Positions 56,663 to 64,000 of a stretch of DNA of 64,000 bases are shown piece by piece; within the stretch, counting starts at the first letter, position 1, and each line of letters opens with the position of its first letter. The stretch comes from PALSA-129 sp050014595 (GTDB taxonomy: Bacteria; Acidobacteriota; Terriglobia; Bryobacterales; Bryobacteraceae). Location: positions 49,088 through 113,087 of the forward strand of contig JBEKDA010000023.1 of the NCBI GenBank assembly GCA_050014595.1, in the 5' to 3' direction. Under the pieces are notes generated by a model, which did not search any database, was not told the DNA's origin, and saw only the letters and a list, made by a program, of their open reading frames with translations. The position numbers and the translations under genes are program-made.

Positions 56663-58975
56663 TTGAAATTCTCTTACAACTGGATTTGCCAATTCGTCCC
56701 CGCCCTTCACGAGGCCCCCGGTCCGCTGGAACGGCTCATCACCATGAAGACCGCCGAGTGCGAGGGCGTCGAACCCGTGGGAGAGTTGCTGGGCGGCGCT
56801 TCGGTGGCGCGCGTGGAATCGGTCGAGCCCATCGCCCATAGCCACAACGCCAGGGCCGTCGTCGATGCCGGCCGGAACGGCCGTAAAACCGTGGTCTGCG
56901 GCGCCCCCAACTGCCGCCCCGGTATGCTTACCGCCTGGGCCCCCATCGGCCGCAAGCTGATCCACGGCGTTGAAAGCGATGGCATGCTCGCCAGTCCCGC
57001 TGAGCTTGGCATCAACAAGGACCACTCCGGCATCATCGAACTCGACGCGGGCGCGCCCGGCGATCCCCTGCCGCGCTGCGCTCCGGATGCGGTCATCGAA
57101 ATCGACAACAAGTCGATCACCCACCGCCCCGACCTGTGGGGTCACTTCGGCGTGGCGCGCGAAGTCGCCGCCATCCTCGGCCTCAAGCTGCGCGATGCCG
57201 TCGATCTCAGCCTCATCCCAACCGCCCCGGCCGCCATCGGCATTCAAATCGAGGACTTCAACTTCTGCCCGCGATACAGCGCGCTGGTCTTCGAGAACGT
57301 TTCCGTCCGGCCGTCGCCTTACTGGCTGCAAGCGCGTCTCACCGCCATCGGGCTCAACCCCATTAACAACATCGTCGACATGACGAACTTCGTGATGGCC
57401 GAGCTGGCGCAGCCCATGCACGCCTTCGACGCGGATTCGCTCAACGGCGGCACCATTTTCATCCGTCCCGCGCGCTCCGGCGAAGCGTTCCGCGCGCTCA
57501 ACTACGAAGACTACACGCTGGATTGCTCCAACCTGGTAATTGCCGATGCCGCCGGCCCCATCGCGCTCGGCGGCGTCATCGGCGGCGCGCACAGCGCCAT
57601 CGGTGATAAGACCACCCGCGTGGTGCTCGAAAGCGCCAATTTCCAGGCTTCCTCCATCCGCAAGACTTCCGCCGCCATCAAGCTCCGCACCGATGCCTCC
57701 ATCCGCTTCGAGAAAGCCCAGGACCCCGCCAATACCGTGCGCGGCCTGGCGCGGGCCGTAGAGCTGCTGCGCGAAATCTCACCCGGCATCCGCATCGTGG
57801 GCGGGTTAGCCGATCAAAAGAGAGAATTGGCCTCGCCGCCGCCCGTCGTGCTAAGCCATGACTGGCTGGAACGCAAACTCGGCCGCTCCATTTCGCCCGC
57901 GGAAGTCCGCCGCATTTTGGAAAGCCTCGAATTTGGCGTCCACGAGCCGCGGCCGCGCCTCTATTGGGTGTCCGTGCCCTCCTGGCGCGCCACTAAGGAC
58001 GTCTCCATTCCCGACGATCTGGTGGAAGAAGTCGGCCGGATGGTCGGTTACGACTCCATCACGCCCGTCGCGCCGCTGGTGCCCGCCGCCGTGCCCCCGG
58101 CGAATCCCACCCGAAGATTCCAGCACGAGGTGCGCGCGGTCTTCGTCGACGAGGGCTTCACCGAGGTCTACAATTACTCCTTCCTGAGCGAAGAATCCGT
58201 CCGCGCGTTGGGTCTCGACCCCGCCGCGCACCTGCGCGTCTCGAACCCGATTGCATCCGACCAGGCGCTGATGCGCGCGTCGCTGCTGCCCGGCATCTGG
58301 AAGAACATCACCGAGAACGCCAAGCACCGCGAATCCTTCCGCCTGTTCGAAATCGGAATGGAGATCCACAAGACCGTTTCTGGACTGCCCGGCGAAATCC
58401 CTCACCTGGCGGCGGCGCTTTACGAGCGGCACGGAAATGGCGCCGCGGGCCTGTACGAGGTCAAACGCGCCGCCGAATGCCTGATGCCCGGCGCGGAAGC
58501 CAAGCCCGCCGCGCCGCGCCCGTTCGAACACCCCGCCCGCTCCGGCGAACTCGTGTGGCGCGGCCAGACCGTCGGCCGCATTTTTGAGTTCCACCCCTCG
58601 TTGATTGAATCCGGCCGCGCGGCCATTCTCGATCTCGACCTGCGGCTGGTGGAATCGCTCTCCGCGCAGCAGACGAAATACGCGCCCATCCGCCGCTACC
58701 CTTCGAGCGCCTTCGATCTTTCCGTCGTCTGCCCTCTGCGTGAGCACGCCGGCAACCTGCAAGCGGCCATTGCGTCGTTCTCCGGCCCGCTGCTCGAGTC
58801 CGTTCAATTTGTGCGCCAATACTCCGGTCCGCCGCTCGAAGAAGGCCAGAAGAGCGTCTCTTTCCGCGTCACCCTCGGCTCACCGGAGCGCACGCTCTCC
58901 AGCGAAGAAGCGGGCGAAATCCGCACCCGCATCATCGAAGGCATGCGCGGAATGGGCTACGAGCTACGCCTGTGA
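56663..58975 (+). CDS. pheT: Phenylalanine-tRNA ligase beta subunit
   Basis: The 770-residue beta subunit starts at TTG 56663 (KFSYNWICQFVPAL), 13 bp after pheS, with AGAGG upstream. Order: N-terminal domain, EMAP-like tRNA-binding domain (IGRKLIHGVESDGMLASPAE), B3/4 editing domain (THRPDLWGHFGVAREVAAIL, NNIVDMTNFVMAELAQPMHA), B5 domain, the inactive class II core (DEGFTEVYNYSFLSEESVRA, SNPIASDQALMRASLLPGIW) and the C-terminal FDX-ACB anticodon domain (YPSSAFDLSVVCPLREHAGN). Length is normal. Confidence 0.96.
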   Translation: MKFSYNWICQFVPALHEAPGPLERLITMKTAECEGVEPVGELLGGASVARVESVEPIAHSHNARAVVDAGRNGRKTVVCGAPNCRPGMLTAWAPIGRKLIHGVESDGMLASPAELGINKDHSGIIELDAGAPGDPLPRCAPDAVIEIDNKSITHRPDLWGHFGVAREVAAILGLKLRDAVDLSLIPTAPAAIGIQIEDFNFCPRYSALVFENVSVRPSPYWLQARLTAIGLNPINNIVDMTNFVMAELAQPMHAFDADSLNGGTIFIRPARSGEAFRALNYEDYTLDCSNLVIADAAGPIALGGVIGGAHSAIGDKTTRVVLESANFQASSIRKTSAAIKLRTDASIRFEKAQDPANTVRGLARAVELLREISPGIRIVGGLADQKRELASPPPVVLSHDWLERKLGRSISPAEVRRILESLEFGVHEPRPRLYWVSVPSWRATKDVSIPDDLVEEVGRMVGYDSITPVAPLVPAAVPPANPTRRFQHEVRAVFVDEGFTEVYNYSFLSEESVRALGLDPAAHLRVSNPIASDQALMRASLLPGIWKNITENAKHRESFRLFEIGMEIHKTVSGLPGEIPHLAAALYERHGNGAAGLYEVKRAAECLMPGAEAKPAAPRPFEHPARSGELVWRGQTVGRIFEFHPSLIESGRAAILDLDLRLVESLSAQQTKYAPIRRYPSSAFDLSVVCPLREHAGNLQAAIASFSGPLLESVQFVRQYSGPPLEEGQKSVSFRVTLGSPERTLSSEEAGEIRTRIIEGMRGMGYELRL

Positions 58976-59469
58976 GCAACCGCCGCGCCATGCCCGGTGG
59001 CTGGGTAAAGCGGCCGATGGCCAACTGCCGCTGGTGCGGCGCCGCTGTCCCCAGTCGCCGCCGCACTTTTTGCAGCGATGCCTGCGTCGATCAGTGGAAG
59101 CTACGCACCGACCCCGGCTATCTGCGCGAGCGGGTATTCGCGCGCGATCACGGTGTCTGCGCGCAATGCGGCCTCGACACCGGGCGACTGCGGAAGGACA
59201 AGCGCAAACTCGACTGGGCCGCCCGCAAAGAGTTCGAAAAGGAGTGGGGCTACCGCCGTCACCTGTGGGACGCCGACCACATCGTCCCCGTCGTGGAAGG
59301 CGGCGGCGAGTGCGACCTTTCCAACATACGCACCCTCTGCCTCAGATGCCACCGCGCCGTCACCGCGCAACTCCGCGCGCGGCGCGCATCGGCTGCGAGC
59401 TACGCGTCTGAGCGCCCGCAGCCAGGAGCCGCGGCTGGAATGACCGCCGCTGAGCAGCCGCCGGCTTGA
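58972..59469 (+). CDS. HNH endonuclease-like protein coupled to pheT
   Basis: The 165-residue protein starts at GTG 58972, overlapping the pheT stop by GTGA; ATG 58990 is the alternative. It has an N-terminal zinc motif (CRWCGAAVPSRRRTFCSDAC), a second CxxC (CAQCG) and an HNH core with DADHIVPVVEGGGECDLSNI and TLCLRCHRAVTAQL. HNH proteins cut DNA or RNA; some act in phage defence or repair. Translational coupling to pheT is unusual. A convergent purH gene ends 6 bp downstream. Confidence 0.85.
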   Translation: MSNRRAMPGGWVKRPMANCRWCGAAVPSRRRTFCSDACVDQWKLRTDPGYLRERVFARDHGVCAQCGLDTGRLRKDKRKLDWAARKEFEKEWGYRRHLWDADHIVPVVEGGGECDLSNIRTLCLRCHRAVTAQLRARRASAASYASERPQPGAAAGMTAAEQPPA

Positions 59470-59475
59470 AGCCCT

Positions 59476-60993
59476 TTAGTGGCGGAAGTGGCGGACGCCG
59501 GTGAAGACCATGGCGACGCCGAGGCGGTCGGCGGTGGCGATCACCTCTTCGTCGCGCACTGAACCGCCGGGCTGAATGAAGGCGGTGGCGCCATTCTTGA
59601 CGGCCTCTTCAACGCCATCGGGGAAGGGAAAGAAGGCGTCGGAAGCAACGGCGGTGCCGGCGAGCGGGAGCAGCGCTTTCATGGCGCCGATGCGCACCGA
59701 ATCGACGCGGCTCATCTGGCCCGCGCCGACGGCGACTACCTGACCGGGCCGAGCGTAGACGATGGCATTCGATTTTACGTGCTTGGCCACTTTCCAGCCG
59801 AACTCCATGGCGGCCCATTCCTCTTCGGTGGGAGGGCGTTGGGATTTCACGATGGCGGAAGAGCGGCTGAGGCGGGCGGTGTCGGCGGTTTGGGCCAGGT
59901 AGCCGCCGGAAATGGATTTCACCACCAGAGGGTCGATGCCGGGCGAGACCTGCATGAGGCGCAGGTTCTTCTTGCCGCGCAGGATTTCGAGCGCTTCGGG
60001 TGAATAGCCGGGGGCGGCGATGGCTTCGACAAAGATCCTGGCGATTTCGCGCGCGGATTCGGCATCGACGGTGCGGTTGATTCCGATGACGCCGCCGAAG
60101 GCCGATACCGGGTCGCATTCGAGGGCTTTGCGCCAGGCTTCGGCGAGCGAGGGCTGCTCGGCGCAGCCGCACGGGTTGGTGTGCTTGATGATGGCGACGG
60201 CGGGCGAATCAAATTCACAGGCGAGCTGGAAGGCGGCATCCAGATCGACCAGATTGTTGTAGGAAAGTTCCTTGCCGTGGAGTTGAGCCGCGCCGGCGAG
60301 GCCCGCGCCGCGGGCTCCATAAAGCGCGGCGGATTGATGCGGGTTCTCGCCGTAACGGAGGTCCATGAGTTTGGGCGCGCGGAGGTAGAGATCGGCGGGC
60401 AGGGGGCCGGGGGCATCGATTTGTTCGAGGCGGGCGCTGATGGCGGCGTCGTATTCGGCGGTGGTGCGGAAGGCCTTTTTGGCGAGCCGCCAGCGGGTTT
60501 CGGGCGAGAGCTTGCCGGCGGAGGCGCGCAGTTCCTCGGCAATGGCGGGGTAGTCGCCGGGCGAGACGACCACCGCGACTCCGGCGTAATTCTTGGCGGC
60601 GGAGCGGATCATGGCGGGGCCGCCGATATCGATATTTTCGATGAGGTCTTCCATGGTGGCGCCGGGGTTGGCGGCGGCGTCGGCGAAGCGGTAGAGGTTA
60701 ACCACCACCATATCGATGGGAGCGATGGAGTGCTGGGCGAGCGCGAGGGCGTGATCGGCGTTGGCGCGGATGGCGAGAATGCCGCCGTGAATCTTGGGGT
60801 GGAGGGTCTTCAAGCGGCCGTCGAGCATTTCGGGGAAGCCGGTGATTTCGGAGACGTCGCGGACGGCGAGCCCGGCCTCGCGCAAGAGGCGCGCGGTGCC
60901 GCCGGTGGAGATTAATTCGGCGCCAAGCGAGGTAAGCGAGCGGGCAAATTCGAGGATCCCGGTCTTATCGGTGACACTGATGAGGACACGCAT
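59476..60993 (-). CDS. purH: Bifunctional AICAR transformylase/IMP cyclohydrolase
   Basis: The 505-residue enzyme performs the last two steps of purine synthesis. The N-terminal cyclohydrolase (MRVLISVTDKTGILEFARSL, GFPEMLDGRLKTLHPKIHGG) is followed by the transformylase with the conserved KHTNPCGCAEQPSLAEAWRK and KSNAIVYARPGQVVAVGAGQ segments. Length and order are normal. The ATG at 60993 is the family start. Ends tail-to-tail with the HNH gene. Confidence 0.97.
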   Translation of the reverse strand: MRVLISVTDKTGILEFARSLTSLGAELISTGGTARLLREAGLAVRDVSEITGFPEMLDGRLKTLHPKIHGGILAIRANADHALALAQHSIAPIDMVVVNLYRFADAAANPGATMEDLIENIDIGGPAMIRSAAKNYAGVAVVVSPGDYPAIAEELRASAGKLSPETRWRLAKKAFRTTAEYDAAISARLEQIDAPGPLPADLYLRAPKLMDLRYGENPHQSAALYGARGAGLAGAAQLHGKELSYNNLVDLDAAFQLACEFDSPAVAIIKHTNPCGCAEQPSLAEAWRKALECDPVSAFGGVIGINRTVDAESAREIARIFVEAIAAPGYSPEALEILRGKKNLRLMQVSPGIDPLVVKSISGGYLAQTADTARLSRSSAIVKSQRPPTEEEWAAMEFGWKVAKHVKSNAIVYARPGQVVAVGAGQMSRVDSVRIGAMKALLPLAGTAVASDAFFPFPDGVEEAVKNGATAFIQPGGSVRDEEVIATADRLGVAMVFTGVRHFRH

Positions 60994-61254
60994 CTACCGC
61001 ACGATAGCATAGGGTAGGAGGAAGACGGTTCACTGAAAGCGCCAGGCGTCCCGACACGCTTTCCAGATCGCGGCGACACATATGCGGGACGGCGACAAAC
61101 CAGCTAGATGGGTGCGTAAACGCCAGGGCGTCTCTCGCGGGTAATGCGGCAGTCTGAATACCGGGCCCGCCCAGGTTCCGCAACTGCCGTTTCCCGGAAC
61201 ACGATCATGCCCGCAACACAAGCTACACTGTTGGTGGGTTGAGGCGCCCGCCTG

Positions 61255-61812
61255 ATGCCAGACTCACAAAGCACTGTCCTTATCCTCGCGCAACGGTATC
61301 GGCGACTGATGGTCCTCACTATCTGCCTGGTCGCGTTGATGTTGGTGCAGGCGGCATACACTTTATGGGTGACACGCCTTGAGCGCACAAACGGGCAAAT
61401 AGTGCGTGCACGCGGCTTGATTATCACTGACGACAAGGGAACCGAGCGAATTGTCATCGGCGCGCCACTGCCGGACCCGCCAATCCTCGGGAGAAGGCAT
61501 AAGAGGGATGGTCCCGTGTCCGGCCTAATCATCGCAGATGCCACTGGGACTGAGCGGGGCGGATATGTAACAGACGATCAAGCCGGCAACGCGATCCTCA
61601 CGCTTGATGGACAGGGTTTTCAAACCGTTCTGCTTTTAGCGGAACCAGACGGCACCACGACTTTCCGTCTATGGGACCGATCTCACAGTTCGATTACGAT
61701 GGGCACCTGGGATGACGGTCCGTTCTTGAATCTCAAACGGGAAGGATCGGCCGTTTTCGTGCAGCCGCCAGGGAACGCTCAGGCTTCAGATCCACGTCTC
61801 CTGTTTCGCTAA
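61255..61812 (+). CDS. Membrane-anchored protein of unknown function
   Basis: The 185-residue protein has one N-terminal membrane span (LMVLTICLVALMLVQAAYTL) and a soluble beta domain of repeated short strands (RARGLIITDDKGTERIVIGA, SGLIIADATGTERGGYVTDD, GNAILTLDGQGFQTVLLLAE). The ...LII-D--GTER... repeat is internal and shows a duplicated unit of ~50 residues. I do not know a function for it. It stands alone between purH and the nitrite/sulfite reductase gene. Confidence 0.75.
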   Translation: MPDSQSTVLILAQRYRRLMVLTICLVALMLVQAAYTLWVTRLERTNGQIVRARGLIITDDKGTERIVIGAPLPDPPILGRRHKRDGPVSGLIIADATGTERGGYVTDDQAGNAILTLDGQGFQTVLLLAEPDGTTTFRLWDRSHSSITMGTWDDGPFLNLKREGSAVFVQPPGNAQASDPRLLFR

Positions 61813-61951
61813 GAGCTTTAGGACGCACCCGGATGCGGGCAGCGTTGGGATGGACAACCAGCAGCCTCGTTTTGGAACAGTTACTTCATGAAGAGGCCTG
61901 CACTTCACTCTTCCTAAGAAATACCGCCGTGCATTGGTCAGAGCATTGACC

Positions 61952-63733
61952 CTACGCGGCGCATTCGCCGCGGCCGAGTTTGAGGGAGAAGGCTTGGTTG
62001 TCGCCCCAATCCTGGTAGATCTCGGGGAAGAGGTCGGCGGGTTTGGCGAGCGAGGCGGTAAGAGTTCGGAAGGTTTCCACTTTGTGGCGGATCACGTAGT
62101 CGCGGAAGGTTTCGCCGGCGAGGCGGTGCGAGATGAAGTGATCGAGCACACGTGAGACGGCCTCGGGCGCGAGACGGGCGGGGATGGATTGAACAGCCAG
62201 GCCGAAGCGCATCACGCCTTCGTGATCATAGCCGCCGCCCAGGAGCATCTGGTAGTAGGGCAACTCGCGGCCGTCGATCTTGCGGGCGTTGCCGTAGAAG
62301 CCGAAGTCGGCGATCCAGTGATGGCCGCAGGAATTGGGGCAGCCGCTGGCTTTGATGGTGAGGCGGCGGACTTGCGGATCGCGGTATTCGCGGACGGTTT
62401 CGGCGAGAGCGGCGCCGAGCTCCATGGTTTTGGTGAGGCCGAGGTTGCAGGTATAGGCGCCGGGGCAGGTCACGACGTCTTCAATCTGGCGCGCGCCGGA
62501 ATCGGCCAGGCCGGCCTCGGCCAGGGCGGCGTGGACGCGCGGCAGACGCGCCAGCGGGATGAAGGCCAGCAGGAGATTCTGTTCGATGGTGACGCGCACC
62601 AGGCCATCGCCGGCGGTGGAGGCGATGCGGGCGAGCGAGCGCAACTGGTGACCGGTGAGGTTGCCCTGCGGGACCTTGACGGTGACGGCGGCGTAGCCGG
62701 TTTGCTTCTGCAGGGCGACGTTGGTGTCGAGCCAGGCGGTGTCCGCGTGGGGGGTGCCGATGATGGGCAGCAGCGCGCCATCGCCAAGCGGGGGCGGAGC
62801 GGATCGATGGCCGCCGAAGCCCTCGGGGACGATTCCGGGCCAGGCGATTCCACCGTGCGCGAGGATGTGGGCGAACTGGCGCTCGATTTGTTCCTTGAGC
62901 CAGGCGAAGCCGCGCTCGCGCATCACGAATTTGAGCCGCGCCATGTTCTTGTTCCGGCGGTTGCCGTATTGGTTGAAGACGCGGACGACGGCTTCGCACT
63001 GCTGAAGCAGGTGCTCTTCGGGGACGAAGTCGTCGAGCAGTTGCGCTTCGGTGGGTAGCGGACCGAGGCCGCCGCCGACGGACATGCGGAAGCCGCGGAG
63101 GCCGTCGCGCATGGCGGCGCGGAGGCCGATATCGTTGATGGCGCCGGCCTGGCAATCGTGGCCGCGGCAACCATCGAAGGCGATCTTGAATTTGCGCGGA
63201 AGGTTGCTGGTGAGGTCCTGGCGGAGGAAGGCGAAGGCCACGCGCTGGGCGTACGGCCGAACGTCGAAGACTTCATCTCGGGCGATGCCGGACCAGGGGC
63301 AGGCGGTGACGTTGCGGACGGTGTTGTAGCAGGCTTCGCGATTGGTCATGCCGACATCGGCCAGCAGGTGCATGAGGCCGGCGACGCGGGCGAGGGGGAC
63401 GAAGTGATACTGGATGTTCTGGCGGGTGGTGAGGTGGGCTCTGCCGCCGGCGAATTCGTCGGCGATGCGGGCGAGTTGGCCGACCTGGGGGGCGGTGAGA
63501 AGGCCGCCGGGGATCTTGCAGCGGACCATCTGGACGCCGGGCTGGCGTTGGCCGTAGATGCCGTGCTTGAGGCGGAAGGGGCGGAATTCGTCCTCGGTAA
63601 TCTGGCCGGCGAGGAATTGACCGGCGCGGACGCGAAAGGTTTCGATCTCTTCGCGGACGGTGCGATCATGTTGAATCTCAAAGTGTTGGGGGTCGGACTG
63701 GATCTCCGGGGAAGCGCTCGCCATAATCACCAT
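61952..63733 (-). CDS. Ferredoxin-type nitrite/sulfite reductase (siroheme, 4Fe-4S)
   Basis: The 593-residue protein reduces sulfite to sulfide or nitrite to ammonia by six electrons. Two ferredoxin-like half domains (FRPFRLKHGIYGQRQPGVQM, LTTRQNIQYHFVPLARVAGL and the repeated LVRVTIEQNLLLAFIPLARL) and the cluster/siroheme cysteines CPGAYTC (~420) and CPNSC (~466) are visible. The N-terminal RTVREEIETFRVRAGQFLAG fits this group. Sulfite and nitrite members cannot be separated by motif alone. Start at ATG 63733 or 63724. A palindrome upstream suggests regulation. Confidence 0.9.
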   Translation of the reverse strand: MVIMASASPEIQSDPQHFEIQHDRTVREEIETFRVRAGQFLAGQITEDEFRPFRLKHGIYGQRQPGVQMVRCKIPGGLLTAPQVGQLARIADEFAGGRAHLTTRQNIQYHFVPLARVAGLMHLLADVGMTNREACYNTVRNVTACPWSGIARDEVFDVRPYAQRVAFAFLRQDLTSNLPRKFKIAFDGCRGHDCQAGAINDIGLRAAMRDGLRGFRMSVGGGLGPLPTEAQLLDDFVPEEHLLQQCEAVVRVFNQYGNRRNKNMARLKFVMRERGFAWLKEQIERQFAHILAHGGIAWPGIVPEGFGGHRSAPPPLGDGALLPIIGTPHADTAWLDTNVALQKQTGYAAVTVKVPQGNLTGHQLRSLARIASTAGDGLVRVTIEQNLLLAFIPLARLPRVHAALAEAGLADSGARQIEDVVTCPGAYTCNLGLTKTMELGAALAETVREYRDPQVRRLTIKASGCPNSCGHHWIADFGFYGNARKIDGRELPYYQMLLGGGYDHEGVMRFGLAVQSIPARLAPEAVSRVLDHFISHRLAGETFRDYVIRHKVETFRTLTASLAKPADLFPEIYQDWGDNQAFSLKLGRGECAA

Positions 63734-63740
63734 TTAGTTG

Positions 63741-63774
63741 ATAGAGATTGATGTACTATTACTCTATAGAGATT
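63741..63774. promoter_or_regulatory. Candidate operator upstream of the nitrite/sulfite reductase
   Basis: The perfect palindrome CTCTATAGAG (63762-63771) and the direct repeat ATAGAGATT (63741-63749 and 63766-63774, 25 bp apart) lie 8-41 bp before the start codon in an AT-rich stretch. Rrf2/CymR-type regulators often control such genes, but no assignment is possible. Confidence 0.45.
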
Positions 63775-63830
63775 ACTGGAGTTGTGGAGAGGATGCAAGG
63801 GAGAGTGGTTTTAAATCTATAAAATTTCTA

Positions 63831-64000
63831 TTGACAGGCAGAGCGGGGCGCCTTAGCGAGATGCCGCTGGCTACGCAACCCAAGCTGCTGCGCGTGATCG
63901 AGGACTTGCGAGTGCGACGACTGGGCGGTAAGCACGAAATCGCGGTAGACGCCCGGGTACTGGCCGCGACCAGTCAGGAACTGGGGACGCATTTGCGCGA
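63831..64000 (+). pseudogene. Fragment of a sigma-54 activator AAA+ domain (open at right edge)
   Basis: The frame reads EMPLATQPKLLRVIEDLRVR and RLGGKHEIAVDARVLAATSQ, the well-known segment of NtrC-type sigma-54 interaction domains that follows the Walker B motif. The preceding residues (TGRAGRLS) do not fit the expected FLDEI, and no Walker A or GAFTGA region exists in the ~100 bp upstream, which hold the reductase promoter. It is therefore a 5'-truncated gene, unless the rest is rearranged. The 3' part lies outside the window. Confidence 0.6.

Overview
The window reads as a chromosomal segment of an Acidobacteriota bacterium, most likely of the Solibacter/Bryobacter group (inference). The signs are high GC content; a VWFA-type secreted protein of the kind abundant in acidobacteria; a 1220-residue Oar-like outer-membrane receptor with an N-terminal carboxypeptidase-regulatory domain; many secreted glycoside hydrolases; several multihaem cytochromes; and short palindromic repeats between genes.

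Layout. 1-3381 is the 5' part of a large Kelch-type protein running off the left edge. 3557-6440 holds a 5'-truncated flippase-like fragment, nrdR and the housekeeping sigma factor rpoD. 6555-12313 carries a secreted PQQ-type dehydrogenase with a heptahaem cytochrome, a DUF885 lipoprotein, signal peptidase I and a methyltransferase. 12645-14219 is a DUF362 protein. 14415-39892 is a carbohydrate-utilisation region: a sodium/solute symporter with a small membrane partner, two GH2 enzymes, a beta-galactosidase-trimerisation-type hydrolase, a GH5-like enzyme, a TonB-dependent-type receptor and a GH35 beta-galactosidase. These are interleaved with a PhnD-like binding protein, an organophosphate-type MFS permease, two heptahaem cytochromes and a MazF-type toxin-antitoxin pair. 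40050-43645 is a two-component system whose kinase carries a ligand-sensing beta-propeller. 44023-61812 is mostly housekeeping: acyltransferase, LolA, truB, a glycosyltransferase/methyltransferase operon, rodZ, pgsA, a sulfatase-like protein, an alkA-type glycosylase, a VWA protein, pheS-pheT, an HNH protein and purH. 61952-63733 is a siroheme nitrite/sulfite reductase. The right edge holds a fragment of a sigma-54 activator.

The most interesting signal is an 18-bp palindrome (consensus ATCCAMCTWARGTNGGAT) at 16443, 31796, 37375 and 39875. Each copy sits 46-66 bp upstream of a carbohydrate gene: GH2 (divergent from the symporter), the GH5-like enzyme, the outer-membrane receptor and GH35. Each is followed after 21-22 nt by a -10-like hexamer (TATCAT, TAAAAT, TAGAAT, TAGACT) with no recognisable -35 box. 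This looks like an activator-dependent glycan regulon: outer-membrane uptake by the receptor, hydrolysis by GH35, GH2 and GH5-like enzymes, and inner-membrane import by the symporter. The adjacent two-component system is the obvious but unproven candidate regulator.

Other points of note are a sulfatase homologue that has lost its formylglycine and metal-binding residues, a set of probable leaderless genes, three unrelated-looking cytochromes that each carry exactly seven CxxCH motifs, a nested inverted-repeat element at 51671-51832, and several dispersed intergenic repeat families.
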